DNA of 64,000 bases, taken from CAYSRJ01 sp964521865. GTDB taxonomy: Bacteria > Spirochaetota > B62-G9 > DRHN01. The position numbers and the translations under genes were made by a program. The notes under the pieces are model-generated. The model was not told the origin of the DNA. It ran no database searches and worked only from the letters and a program-made list of their open reading frames with translations. Positions 53,215-62,427 of the stretch are shown in pieces (positions within the stretch are counted from its first letter, which is position 1; each line of letters begins with the position of its first letter). Where the stretch lies: NCBI GenBank assembly GCA_964521865.1, contig CAZFTJ010000020.1, positions 1-64,000 of the forward strand, given 5' to 3'.

Positions 53215-53243
53215 TTCACTTTATAAAAAACGTGTGCTATATT
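53215..53243 (+). promoter_or_regulatory. Promoter suggesting a leaderless DUF362 mRNA
   Basis: TTCACT (53215-53220), 17-base spacer, TATATT (53238-53243). The ATG of the DUF362 gene is only 9 bases after the -10, so the transcript would begin at or within a few bases of the start codon; no Shine-Dalgarno is present. Confidence 0.5.
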
Positions 53244-53252
53244 GATATTTCT

Positions 53253-54143
53253 ATGAAAAGAAGGGATTTCTTAAAAGCCGCACTGGGAACCGGTTTTTAT
53301 CTGACCGTACGGAGACTCTTCCCCGATTCTCTGACCGATTACGATGTAGGGATTGCCAGGGGGAAGGACTATGCAAAAGCAACAGAAGAGGCAGTCCGGC
53401 TTGTCGGAGGAATCAATACATATGTGAAACCCGGCGATATTGTTGTGGTAAAGCCGAACATCGCTTTCAACCGTCCTCCGGAATTGAAAGCGACAACCGA
53501 CCCTACAATAGTACGCACCTTAATACATCTCTGCTTTCAGGCGCTTGCATCGAAGGTCTACGTGTTTGACAGGACATGCGACAACCCGAAGCTGACCTAC
53601 GTAAACTCGGGCATTGAAAAAGCTGCAGAATCGGCGGGTGCCAGGGTACTGTACGTCGACAGCGTAACGAACAAACTGTACAAAACGATCGCCATCAGGG
53701 GAGCAGAGGTGCTGAAAGACACATCGGTAAACAGATATGTGCTTGAGTCGGATGTTTTTATCAATGTGCCTGTCGCGAAGCATCACTCATCCGCAGGCCT
53801 CACGCTGGGAATGAAAAATCTCATGGGAATCACCGGTGACAATCGCGGAAAGTGGCACTGGCACCTCCACGAATCAATATCAGACATCAATATGGGTGTC
53901 AAAAGTCATCTTACCATCATCGACGCCACAAACATCATGTTCCAGAACGGCCCGACAGGCGGCAGAACAGATTACCTGAAACGGCTTGATACGATAATCG
54001 CCTCGCCCGATATCGTGAGTGCCGATGCCACTGCAGCGAGGCTGTTCGATAAAGACCCGCACAGCATCGGATACATTGCGAAAGGAAATGAAAAAGGTAT
54101 CGGGAAAATAGAGGGTTTTACCTCACACACCGTATCGCTCTAG
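53253..54143 (+). CDS. Tat-exported DUF362 protein
   Basis: 296 residues from the ATG at 53253. The N-terminus MKRRDFLKAALGTGFYLTV is a twin-arginine signal (RRDFLK), implying export of a folded protein. The rest is DUF362: VVVKPNIAFNRPPELKATTD, DVFINVPVAKHHSSAGLTLG, MKNLMGITGDNRGKWHWH, and the conserved ATDxxNIMFQNGPTGG-like segment. The family is widespread in anaerobes; no enzyme activity is established, although links with iron-sulfur proteins are common. The next gene, a membrane polyferredoxin, starts 143 bases on and probably acts with it. The open frame extends upstream but without start signals. Confidence 0.85.
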   Translation: MKRRDFLKAALGTGFYLTVRRLFPDSLTDYDVGIARGKDYAKATEEAVRLVGGINTYVKPGDIVVVKPNIAFNRPPELKATTDPTIVRTLIHLCFQALASKVYVFDRTCDNPKLTYVNSGIEKAAESAGARVLYVDSVTNKLYKTIAIRGAEVLKDTSVNRYVLESDVFINVPVAKHHSSAGLTLGMKNLMGITGDNRGKWHWHLHESISDINMGVKSHLTIIDATNIMFQNGPTGGRTDYLKRLDTIIASPDIVSADATAARLFDKDPHSIGYIAKGNEKGIGKIEGFTSHTVSL

Positions 54144-54286
54144 TGTAGTGGGAAGCGTCCGAACCGGAATCGTCCGATCGAAGAATGCAATCGAAACGTC
54201 CGGTATAATCTCAGGCAGCGAGACCCGAAAGAAAGCTGCAGTCAAAACATATCGGTATAAACCGCCTCTGTACAGCCGGCACATAT

Positions 54287-55735
54287 ATGCAAAACAGAGC
54301 CCAGGTATTCAGAACACTCAAAAAGCTTCGGATGCTATCACAGGCGCTCTTCTTCAGCCTCTTTCTGTTCGTATTCATTCGGTCGACAAATCCCTTCTGG
54401 CCCGGGGAAAACCCGTTTCTCAAGACAGATCCGCTCATCCTGCTCACCCATCTCCAGTTCGAGTGGAAGTACCTTGCCCCAACGGCAGGCATACTGGTTC
54501 TTACCGTAATGTTCGGAAGGTTTTTCTGCGGGTGGGTGTGCCCTCTTGGGACACTCATTGAAATATTTGATTTCATCCTCAAACCTCTTCGAAAACCTTT
54601 TGGCAACCGGTTTCATTTCGATCGTGTGCTCAAAAACACCGCCAGGCGTCTGGCCTCCTACCCTCCCTCGTGGTTCGTACTCGGAGCCCTGCTCGTTGCG
54701 GTGTTCTACGCACCACCGGTCCTGCAATTCTTTCATCCGAATGTATGGATCATCAGGATATTTTCACTCTCATTGATCGGCATCGTGTTTGCCGGCCTTC
54801 TTTTGATCTTCTCCCTTCTTTCTCGAAGGCTCTGGTGCTCCTATATCTGCCCGCTCGGCGCATTGTACGGCCTATTTGCAAAAGTGTCTTTTTTCAAGCT
54901 TTTTATACACGAATGTTCTATATGCGGCCTGTGCGACACATGCCCGATGAAGGCTGTTCAGTACCGATCGAAAACTGTAATCGATCACCAGTGTATACTC
55001 TGCTTTGAGTACGAGGTCCGCTGCCCTGCTTCCGGGTTCTCGTATGCAATCGGTCAGCCTGCAGCAAAAGAAAATCCGGATAACTCCCGCCGTGCTTTTC
55101 TGGTACAGGGAATTCTGTTTGCCGGAGGACTTCTTACCGGCGCGTTTCTCACCTTTTCAGGCAGGGATAAATCAGTCGTATCAAAGCCGCAAGCTGCGGG
55201 TGCCGTACCAGAAGGCTCCCCGGCCAAAGCGGGTCTCCTGCGGCCACCGGGAGTTGCGGATGTGACCCGGTTTGTTCAGCGCTGCCTTCGATGCTTTCAA
55301 TGTGTTCAAAGCTGCCCGAACAGGATCATCAAGATATCGGGCCTTCAGGATGGTTTAAACAGTGTTTTTACGCCACACCTTGTATTCGAACAGTTCGGCT
55401 GCGACTATAATTGTCAGGTCTGCCAGCTGGTGTGCCCGAACTTCGCCATACCAAAACAGACGCTCGAGGAAAAGCAGCGTGCGGTCATCGGCATAGCCGC
55501 CATAGACGAGAAACGCTGCGTCGTCTATGCCCAGGATACGAACTGCCTCGTATGCGAGGAGTTTTGCCCGGTGCCGGAGAAAGCGATCAAAGTTTTAGAA
55601 AAAAAGAAATTCGTAAACGGTAAGGACGCCCTGCTGCGTTATCCCGTCATGGACCACGACCTGTGTATAGGATGCGGCATTTGCGAGGCAAACTGCCCCA
55701 CAACTCCGACCTCGATTGTTGTGAAAAAGGCGTGA
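54287..55735 (+). CDS. NapH/MauN-type membrane polyferredoxin
   Basis: 482 residues. N-terminal membrane domain of about four helices with NapH-type pairs FCGWVCPLG and WCSYICPLG. First ferredoxin pair: CSICGLCDTCP and CILCFEYEVRCP (about 210-250); then a second membrane helix (AFLVQGILFAGGLLTGAFL); then a C-terminal set CLRCFQCVQSCP, CDYNCQVCQLVCP, CLVCEEFCP and CIGCGICEANCP. It should pass electrons between the membrane and the periplasm, like NapH or the DUF362-linked ferredoxins. In the second cluster the third Cys is Tyr (TAC at 55010-55012). Weak ribosome-binding site. Electron donor and acceptor unknown. Confidence 0.85.
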   Translation: MQNRAQVFRTLKKLRMLSQALFFSLFLFVFIRSTNPFWPGENPFLKTDPLILLTHLQFEWKYLAPTAGILVLTVMFGRFFCGWVCPLGTLIEIFDFILKPLRKPFGNRFHFDRVLKNTARRLASYPPSWFVLGALLVAVFYAPPVLQFFHPNVWIIRIFSLSLIGIVFAGLLLIFSLLSRRLWCSYICPLGALYGLFAKVSFFKLFIHECSICGLCDTCPMKAVQYRSKTVIDHQCILCFEYEVRCPASGFSYAIGQPAAKENPDNSRRAFLVQGILFAGGLLTGAFLTFSGRDKSVVSKPQAAGAVPEGSPAKAGLLRPPGVADVTRFVQRCLRCFQCVQSCPNRIIKISGLQDGLNSVFTPHLVFEQFGCDYNCQVCQLVCPNFAIPKQTLEEKQRAVIGIAAIDEKRCVVYAQDTNCLVCEEFCPVPEKAIKVLEKKKFVNGKDALLRYPVMDHDLCIGCGICEANCPTTPTSIVVKKA

Positions 55736-55836
55736 GGTTAAGCCTTCCCGTTAACCATATACACAACCTTGACAGCTCCAGAATCGTATTCGCCATAGAA
55801 TGCAGGCAAAAAGCCCGCCCAACTCATAAATTTTAT

Positions 55837-55865
55837 TTGCTGTATCCTGATATTTGCTGTATTTT
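55837..55865 (+). promoter_or_regulatory. Possible promoter of tRNA-Arg
   Basis: TTGCTG (55837-55842), 17 bases, TATTTT (55860-55865), ending 14 bases before the tRNA. The match is moderate; the ATTTGCTGTAT word is repeated here. Confidence 0.4.
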
Positions 55866-55879
55866 AAGAAGTGCGAAGA

Positions 55880-55953
55880 GGGCAATTAGCTCAGCTGGAT
55901 AGAGCGCTGGCCTCCGGAGCCGGAAGTGGTGGGTTCGAATCCCACATTGCCCG
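55880..55953 (+). tRNA. tRNA-Arg(CCG)
   Basis: Acceptor GGGCAAT/ATTGCCC, discriminator G, D-arm GCTCAGCTGGATAGAGC, anticodon stem CTGGC/GCCGG around CTCCGGA (anticodon CCG), T-arm GTGGGTTCGAATCCCAC. CCA not encoded. The region to its right carries transposase remnants and pseudogenes, so it may mark an insertion hot spot. Confidence 0.95.
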
Positions 55954-56102
55954 AAGGTTGATCTTGCTATAACAATTAATTACCTACCTTATAGCCATCG
56001 GTTTTAAAGAACGATGTTGTCACAGTGTAACCAGAATGTTGAATGTACGATACACTCTTCCCGAAGGAAACGCCGCAAAACGCCCTTACTATCTGATAAG
56101 GC

Positions 56103-56363
56103 GTTGTGAGTTCAGGTACTACCGGCTCAATCGAGGATGCCACGAAACAGATCAGCAACTATGTCTGGTATTACAACACGAAAGGGCTGCACAATGCCAT
56201 CGGGTATGTTACTCCCTTTGATTAACTGATCGAGAGGGATAAGAGGATAATCGAAACCAGAAAACGAAAGCTTGAAAAAGCCCGGGTATTGTGGATACAA
56301 TACAAATCCCATCTGAACTCAGTACCCCGTATACTCCGATTCCCGGTGAACCAATACATCTGA
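56103..56363 (+). pseudogene. Remnant of a DDE transposase (rve, IS3/IS481-type)
   Basis: One frame reads SIEDATKQISNYVWYYNTKG then LHNAIGYVTPFD, the C-terminal end of integrase-core transposases, is cut by TAA at 56223-56225, and continues LIERDKRIIETRKRKLEKAR to a TGA at 56361. The upstream catalytic part is missing. A dead fragment immediately after tRNA-Arg; no terminal repeats found. The rest of 55954-56557 shows nothing else recognisable. Confidence 0.7.
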
Positions 56364-56557
56364 AGAGGAAGCTTAATGCGGCCTCGGTACCAACGTTGCT
56401 GAGAGTAGCATGGGAGCGAGGGCTTTGCCGACAGATTTCAAGGTTTCATAGCAGAGTGTATATCGGCTGTTAGAATGTTTGGTGATAGTAAATGAGTTAT
56501 ACCATAAGGATCGGCGATGGTTTGAGACAGAGCTTTTTGGTCTTCATCGATATTCCC

Positions 56558-57757
56558 CTATTCCTTTTTCACGTTTTTCTTGAACGCCTTGAACTCACGA
56601 TATGAATCCAGCACCTTCTTTCCAAAATCATTCGACGGATCGACAGATGACACCTCCTTTAGGGTTTTTTCCACTCCCTGCAAAGCGATCATTACCTGTA
56701 GCCTCTGCGCTTCGGGATCTCCCTCGTAGTCGTAGCAAAGCGCTGCACCGCATACGGAAGCGATATTCCTGGGAAAGATCCCATTCTCCATGCAGAGCTT
56801 CGCGCTTCCCACGAGGCGGTCATCGGGACCAAGCTTCCTAAGAGGGTCCCGGCCGACACGGTACACAGTGTCCTGAATCATAGGGTTTCCGAAACGCAGA
56901 TCGATATCTGCCCGTATCTCCTCATTGTCCTTAGAGGTGAACACTACGGGATACTTTTTGACAATCGCGCCGCAGGTCTCGTCAAGAGCACCCTGAAAAA
57001 TCTCCATGAGCTGATCATCCGAAAAGGGCTCGTGCACATAGATGTACCCCTTCAGATAACCGAGATAGGCAAGGGCGGCGTGCCCCAGGTTGTAGCTGTA
57101 CAGTTTCCGTTCTACTTCAGCCCTGAAGTACTCGACCGGCCTCATATCTTCGATGGGTGGTGGTGCCTTCACGGCCTTAGCATCGTAGGGAAATGTATGA
57201 TAGGAGTCGGCAACCACGAGCAAGGGGTCTTCTTCCACATATCGTTCGCCCACTGATGGCACCATACGAGCAACCACGGTGCCGACAAACCCAACGTTCC
57301 TCTCCATCCACTCTATGATTTCCGCCCTCGCTATGTGAGTGGTTACTTCTTCTCTGAGAATATCTGCCGCATTGACCACGTTTTCACAGAGATAGATATC
57401 GATCGGTTCTCTCTTCGATGTGAAGCGTCTTTTGATTCCCACGGCCAGAGCTGTTGCAATTGCGGAGAGATTCTTCACACCAACGGCGGTTCCAATAATC
57501 CGGGCCTCATCGACTGCCCATGCTACTGCAGCCGTATCTTCTGCCTGTAAGGCCTCGAAGTGATCGATAGAAAGATCAATTTCTCTCCGGGAAGAGGCAT
57601 CGAGCAACTTGAGGGGGTAGTGTCTGCTTTTGTTGAGGTTTTCCACAAGCTCCCTGGACTCCTCAACAAAGACCGTCCAGTACCCTGCCTCCCAGAAAAG
57701 CTGGCCCATGAAGCCGCGACCGATATTCCCAGCACCAAATTGTACTGCCACGTCCAT
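56558..57757 (-). CDS. mtlD: Mannitol-1-phosphate 5-dehydrogenase
   Basis: 399 residues from the ATG at 57757, which has GAGGGGGAT upstream. Rossmann NAD site VQFGAGNIGRGFMGQLFW, and family motifs LCENVVNAADILR, GTVVARMVPSV and YSYNLGHAALAYLGYL with the active-site His/Lys region. Oxidises mannitol-1-phosphate to fructose-6-phosphate. No PTS mannitol permease is in view; altronate or other polyol dehydrogenases of the same superfamily are possible but less likely. Neighbouring sugar genes are decayed. Confidence 0.85.
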   Translation of the reverse strand: MDVAVQFGAGNIGRGFMGQLFWEAGYWTVFVEESRELVENLNKSRHYPLKLLDASSRREIDLSIDHFEALQAEDTAAVAWAVDEARIIGTAVGVKNLSAIATALAVGIKRRFTSKREPIDIYLCENVVNAADILREEVTTHIARAEIIEWMERNVGFVGTVVARMVPSVGERYVEEDPLLVVADSYHTFPYDAKAVKAPPPIEDMRPVEYFRAEVERKLYSYNLGHAALAYLGYLKGYIYVHEPFSDDQLMEIFQGALDETCGAIVKKYPVVFTSKDNEEIRADIDLRFGNPMIQDTVYRVGRDPLRKLGPDDRLVGSAKLCMENGIFPRNIASVCGAALCYDYEGDPEAQRLQVMIALQGVEKTLKEVSSVDPSNDFGKKVLDSYREFKAFKKNVKKE

Positions 57758-57786
57758 CTCAGATCCCCCTCTGCGAAGCACAAGCA

Positions 57787-58695
57787 TTAGCGGTGACAAT
57801 CCACCCAAAATCCCTTCTCATTGAATTCAAGGGCTGCATACACGATCTCCTCGATGCGCCAACCATCTTCAAAGTTCGGATTGAACTCGGTGTCCTCGAT
57901 GATAGCGTTGATCATCTGTTGAAGATTGATTGCCGTGGCCTTGATGTACCCGATATTGATGCCGGCTACGGGCCAGAAATACTCACCGTTGGGATGGTCA
58001 GGACCCATAACGATAAGTCGGTACCCCTACTCCTCGAACTCATCCTCCATGGAATAGCAATGAAGCTCATTGTTGCGCTCCAAGTCAAAGTATATCGGTC
58101 CCTTGCTCCCTTAGATCTCAAGGGAGAGGTGGTTTTTTCAACCCGTAGCACCTCGATTCACCTCAAGTTTCCCTCGTGGGTTGCTTGTATACTCCACAAG
58201 CACAGCCCACAGGCTTCGTCGACGTCCAACTTTCCCATTTTTTGTTCTTGGAATCAGACTCTCGGCCTAGGGCGTCAAAGGCAGAGATTTGCAGGGGTGC
58301 CCCTTGATAAGGGTAACAGTCCATGCGGAAACGCGTTTTGTTCTAGTTCTAACCTAGCATGTAGCGGGTCATGTCCATGACATGGGTACACTGATCCACG
58401 AGGACGCCTGATCCGGCCTTGGCCTTCTGGAAGCGCCAGAAGAGTGGACCCATTGAATCCTTGGCCCAGTCGTTTAGGTAACGGAAGGTGAAGGTCTGAC
58501 TGATCTTACCCTTCTCTACCAGCTGCCTATCAAAGGCCACAGCATAAACTTTCCGATAATGGAATCCCATACCGTTTTTGATACCTGCCTTTTTCGCCTT
58601 TATATCTCTTTTAAACCCTTCTCACTCAGGAATAGGTGTTTCTCGGAGAATATGTGCTTTGCAGCCTCACCAGTAGCGATGTTGTCCAGATGTTT
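57787..58695 (-). pseudogene. Fragmented Gfo/Idh/MocA-family dehydrogenase
   Basis: Pieces of one protein lie in several frames: near 58690 DNIATGEAAKHIFSEKHLFL, then MGFHYRKVYAVAFDRQLVEK and GVLVDQCTHVMDMTRYML (58349-58570), then NLQQMINAIIEDTEFNPNFE and YAALEFNEKGFWVDC to the end (57787-58008). Family order is EKPxxLS, GFxYR, then the C-terminal domain. The NAD-binding N-terminus is missing, and stops or shifts separate the pieces. Clearly inactive; substrate unknown (inositol or other sugar). Confidence 0.8.
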
Positions 58696-58886
58696 TTTAA
58701 TGTTCCCTCGAGCAGCATTTTTCCGTTGTCCCTAGTGTAAATATCTATGATGATCTTCATGAAAGTCGAATTGCCAGCCCCGTTCTCGCCCATCAACGCA
58801 TAGTCCTCTCCGCGTTTGCGATCTAAATCCATTCCCTTGAAGGCTTGCCCGCCCAGGAAACTCTGTCCGATGTCAATGAGCCGCAT
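58696..58886 (-). pseudogene. N-terminal fragment of a sugar ABC transporter ATPase
   Basis: Residues resemble RbsA/XylG-type ATPases (IGQSFLGGQAFKGMDLDRKR, ALMGENGAGNSTFMKIIIDI). The Walker A lysine is Asn (GENGAGNST), which kills ATP binding, and the homology ends abruptly at about 58700 where the dehydrogenase fragment begins in another frame. A deletion seems to have joined the two genes. Confidence 0.7.
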
Positions 58887-58985
58887 AATACGCTCTTCGA
58901 ACTATTCCTAGACTGACTGTGGTGGCCGTTTCGGTGATTGTCGGACACATCAGTTCCTCCCCTCTCTAAAGGTCATTTGGTTTTA

Positions 58986-59345
58986 TCAGCAAGGGGGTTT
59001 TAATTCCGCTTCGGCCCCCCGAGGTACCACACAAACGAAACCGAAGGGTTCGTCACTTCTAGCGTTGATCCACTGATGTTCTTCATTGCCAGGAACAAAC
59101 ACTGCGGTTCCCGGCATGAGTACCTTTTCCGGATACTGGCCCTTGATCCTACCCTCTCCGCGCACCACAAAAACTTCGTGTTCGTGGTAGTGACTGCCAT
59201 AGCTCGATTTTCCACCCGGCGGGATCTCGATGTAACGCAATTCGAAGCCTTGGGCCCCTTTCTCTACAGTGAGCATCCAGTATATCTTGTTGCCCGACTT
59301 GGTGTTACACATTATGTCTTCGTTGCTGATGTCAACCATGTACAT
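58986..59345 (-). CDS. Small cupin-domain protein
   Basis: 119 residues, one cupin barrel. Metal-binding motif 1 GSHYHEHEVFVVRGEG and motif 2 VFVPGNEEHQW supply the usual His/His/Glu/His set. GGAG lies eight bases before the ATG. Likely a sugar isomerase or sensor linked to the surrounding carbohydrate genes; the exact role is unknown. It appears intact although its right-hand neighbours toward 57.8 kb are decayed. Confidence 0.75.
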   Translation of the reverse strand: MYMVDISNEDIMCNTKSGNKIYWMLTVEKGAQGFELRYIEIPPGGKSSYGSHYHEHEVFVVRGEGRIKGQYPEKVLMPGTAVFVPGNEEHQWINARSDEPFGFVCVVPRGAEAELKPPC

Positions 59346-59366
59346 AATCGATACTCCACTTTCATC

Positions 59367-60506
59367 CTATTTTATAAACAACCGAATCATGTCCTCTTTT
59401 GATAAAATATTCGGACGATTTTTTCCTATTACTTTCTGAACATCTTCTATGAAATTTCTAACTTCTAGTGAGCTTTGCAAGATCCCGAATTTTAAGGTAA
59501 ATTCTTTTTTCTCTCCTGGTTTAATAAATGACAAGGTGCCCCTTTCTCTTTCTTTATCTCTTCCTTCTGTCCAACAATTAGAAGGTTCAATACCTAACAC
59601 ATAGTGCTGTTCACCAAGCATTTTCCATTGAACGAATTTAGGTAATTGAGCTTTGTTATACATAACATATAGACCATATTGCTCATTTCCAATCTCATTA
59701 GATACAACCGCACATTTAATCAACCCATTCTCATCTGCTTTCATTTCATGATAATATACTTTTTCTTTATAATCCGAAACTGGTTCTGCGAACTCATTGT
59801 ACTTCTCAATATCGTTCTCTGCCTCAGCATCCCTAGGAGCTATCTTCTCAGAAACCGAAATGAACTTACAATTTGGTGATAATAAAGGAAATCCTATATT
59901 AATATGATAGAGGATCATGAAAGGTGATTCTTGGAAGCTATCATTAACAATGGTATCCTCAAGTAATATCTCAGATTTACCTAACCACGAAGTTATTTTT
60001 CTTCTTAATATAAGATTTTCACCAAATACTGAAGTCTGTCGCATACAACCGGACAACGATAAAACGTACTCCGAATTCTTCCAATCTTGAATAATCTGAA
60101 CATCTTCTGCCGGAATGTATGATATTCTCCCATGAAGACCTAAAGATTCTCCCTGATCGATACAGGGGGCACCTAAATAAGTGAGACCACATGTTGTGAG
60201 AAGTCCGCCAAAGAAACCGCGTACCCATCCCATACCTTGGGGTTCATAAGCATGAGGGTGAATTTCTTTTGTAGGTGATCTCCAACACATAGACTTTCCT
60301 TTAAAATTGGCTTGAGATATATCCATGCTACGATCAAGTACTACAGTATATGTTAACCCTGTACCTGTCCAAACATCAACAGCTCTAACTCCCCTCCTGT
60401 TACCTTCTAAAAATTGGTAGCTTTTTATGCCCGCTATTTGAGAAATGTCTCCAACAAATTTACGTAGATTACTATTTATATCTTTGTATAAATTGTTTAA
60501 GCCCAC
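59367..60506 (-). CDS. DUF4432 aldose-epimerase-like protein
   Basis: 379 residues of the DUF4432/galactose-mutarotase superfamily: TGTGLTYTVVLDRSMDISQA, GMGWVRGFFGGLLTTCGLTY, ESLGLHGRISYIPAEDV, ILYHINIGFPLLS, GIEPSNCWTEGRDKERERG. Probably acts on a ring-form sugar (epimerase, isomerase or carbohydrate binding). From here to about 62.4 kb the DNA is clearly more AT-rich and codons end in A/T, unlike the flagellar region, suggesting transfer. Downstream of two ABC permeases on the same strand. Confidence 0.75.
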   Translation of the reverse strand: MGLNNLYKDINSNLRKFVGDISQIAGIKSYQFLEGNRRGVRAVDVWTGTGLTYTVVLDRSMDISQANFKGKSMCWRSPTKEIHPHAYEPQGMGWVRGFFGGLLTTCGLTYLGAPCIDQGESLGLHGRISYIPAEDVQIIQDWKNSEYVLSLSGCMRQTSVFGENLILRRKITSWLGKSEILLEDTIVNDSFQESPFMILYHINIGFPLLSPNCKFISVSEKIAPRDAEAENDIEKYNEFAEPVSDYKEKVYYHEMKADENGLIKCAVVSNEIGNEQYGLYVMYNKAQLPKFVQWKMLGEQHYVLGIEPSNCWTEGRDKERERGTLSFIKPGEKKEFTLKFGILQSSLEVRNFIEDVQKVIGKNRPNILSKEDMIRLFIK

Positions 60507-60654
60507 AGCACTCGCCTCCGTATGAGAAAAACATAATTACATTAGAGTTTATTAATGCATTAATTTAGTTCATATTTCTTTTAAACCACATGGTCATTAT
60601 CGTTATTTAGCTAAGTCGAACCCGAAAATTTTTCAAACTAATACTAATTAAGAT

Positions 60655-61497
60655 TCATTCTTTTAAAGCACCCAGAGAAAGGCCTCTGATTAGGTATTTA
60701 CTAATTAATAAAGTGAATATTATTATTGGAAAAATTGATAGCGTACCCGCAGCAGCCATTTTATTCCAATCAATTCCACGATTTGTAACAAATTGCATAA
60801 TGGCAACTGGCATTGTTTTACTCTTAATTCCAGTCAATGTAAGAGCATACATAAACTCATTCCACGTAAATATTACTACAAAAGTGGCCGTAGCCACTAT
60901 ACCTGGCAAACAAAGAGGAAGAGAGATTCGTAAAAAAGCTCCTAATCGACTACATCCATCTATCATTGCCGCTTCTTCTAATTCTCCTGGTAATTCTATC
61001 AAAAATCCTCTCATTAACCATACAACTAAGGGCAAATTAAAAAGAAGATTTGCAATGATTAATGCTATTCTTGTATCTAAAAGTCCTAACTTAGATATAA
61101 TTATATACATAGGCAGAATCCCAGCAACAGGCGGCATCATTCTGATACTTAAGATCCAAAATAACAGGAAATTGCCTTTTTTAATTTTAAAGCGAGTAAA
61201 ACCATAGGCTGCCAGGGTACCTGCGAATATACTTATTACTCCTACAGCTATCACCACTATTACACTATTGAAAAAATAACGTCCATAAGCGTATCGGTTT
61301 AAAAGCTCAATAAAATTTTTAAAGTTGGGTACAAAAACCCATATTGGAGGCATAGCAAAGGTTTGAACTCTATTTTTTAGAGCAGTCAAGAAAATCCATA
61401 TAATTGGGAAAAGAGCTATACAAGCAGCAATTGTCAAAATGAAATAAATGATAAATGTCTTAATTGATTTATTCAAAATGTGTCTCCAATAATTCAA
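60655..61497 (-). CDS. CUT1-family sugar ABC transporter permease (MalG-like)
   Basis: 280 residues, six transmembrane helices. The EAA loop that docks the ATPase is clear: ELEEAAMIDGCSRLGAFLRI. N-terminal LFPIIWIFLTALKN and MALTLTGI-like C-terminus are typical of MalG/LacG. Pairs with the MalF-type gene just upstream (3-base gap). The ATPase subunit is not in this operon; spirochaetes often share one MsmK/MalK. Confidence 0.85.
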   Translation of the reverse strand: MNYWRHILNKSIKTFIIYFILTIAACIALFPIIWIFLTALKNRVQTFAMPPIWVFVPNFKNFIELLNRYAYGRYFFNSVIVVIAVGVISIFAGTLAAYGFTRFKIKKGNFLLFWILSIRMMPPVAGILPMYIIISKLGLLDTRIALIIANLLFNLPLVVWLMRGFLIELPGELEEAAMIDGCSRLGAFLRISLPLCLPGIVATATFVVIFTWNEFMYALTLTGIKSKTMPVAIMQFVTNRGIDWNKMAAAGTLSIFPIIIFTLLISKYLIRGLSLGALKE

Positions 61498-61500
61498 TTA

Positions 61501-62427
61501 TTACGTATATTCTTGTTTCTCCATAGTTTTTATAAAGATTTGTGCAAGGATTATTGTAATAATTAAAAGAATCCATGAAATTGCCATAGCACGACCCATT
61601 TGGAAAAATTTGAAAGCTACCTTATATATGAAAAACGAAATCAATTCCGTATTATTCCCAGGACCGCCTTTGGTAGTAACAATTATTGGATCGAAGGTCC
61701 GCAAAGCATCTACTAGTCTTAGTACTATAGCGACAAGTATAACAGGTTTCAATAGAGGAACAGTAATCCATCGAAATATTTTTATGGAAGATGCTCCATC
61801 TATCGAAGCTGCTTCATAGATACTTTTAGGAAGTGATACGAGTCCGGAAACTAAAATTAACGCCATGAAAGGAGTCCACATCCAAATATCTAAAAATGCT
61901 AAAGTAATTAAAGCTGTCTTAGGCTGACTTAACCATGGACGAGGTTCCATTCCAACTAATTTTATGAAGTAGTTAAAAACGCCCACATTACCATGCGTCA
62001 TATATTTCCATATAAATCCCATTACTACAGGAGTCATCATAGTTGCAAGCAAAAACAATGATGTATATGCACGACGTTTCCCTCTGGGAATTTGATTTAA
62101 AAGTAAAGCTAAACCAAATCCGATAAAAAACTCGGTAGGAACAACTATTAAAAGATATATAAAGGTTACATAAAGTGAGTTTATAAATTGTTTATCTATC
62201 CATATGTGGGAAAAATTTTTTAAACCAACAAATTTTATAACTCCAGTAGCTATGTTATAATTTGTAAAACTAAATCCCAATGAAGCTATTAAAGGAAAAA
62301 TAACTACACAAATAAGAATTATGAGTGTAGGTGCAATTAAAAAGTATGCAAAGTACTTTTTTTTAAATTTTATAAGCCGAAGCCTCTTTTTATTATATAA
62401 AACCTCACCTCTTACGTTCTCAGACAC
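61501..62427 (-). CDS. CUT1-family sugar ABC transporter permease (MalF-like)
   Basis: 308 residues from a GTG with AAGGAA upstream. Six or more helices; EAA loop SIYEAASIDGASSIKIFRWI. Forms the membrane channel with the MalG-like partner. AT-rich like its neighbours. The gene for the solute-binding protein, expected next upstream, is separated from it by an IS110 remnant. Confidence 0.85.
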   Translation of the reverse strand: MSENVRGEVLYNKKRLRLIKFKKKYFAYFLIAPTLIILICVVIFPLIASLGFSFTNYNIATGVIKFVGLKNFSHIWIDKQFINSLYVTFIYLLIVVPTEFFIGFGLALLLNQIPRGKRRAYTSLFLLATMMTPVVMGFIWKYMTHGNVGVFNYFIKLVGMEPRPWLSQPKTALITLAFLDIWMWTPFMALILVSGLVSLPKSIYEAASIDGASSIKIFRWITVPLLKPVILVAIVLRLVDALRTFDPIIVTTKGGPGNNTELISFFIYKVAFKFFQMGRAMAISWILLIITIILAQIFIKTMEKQEYT

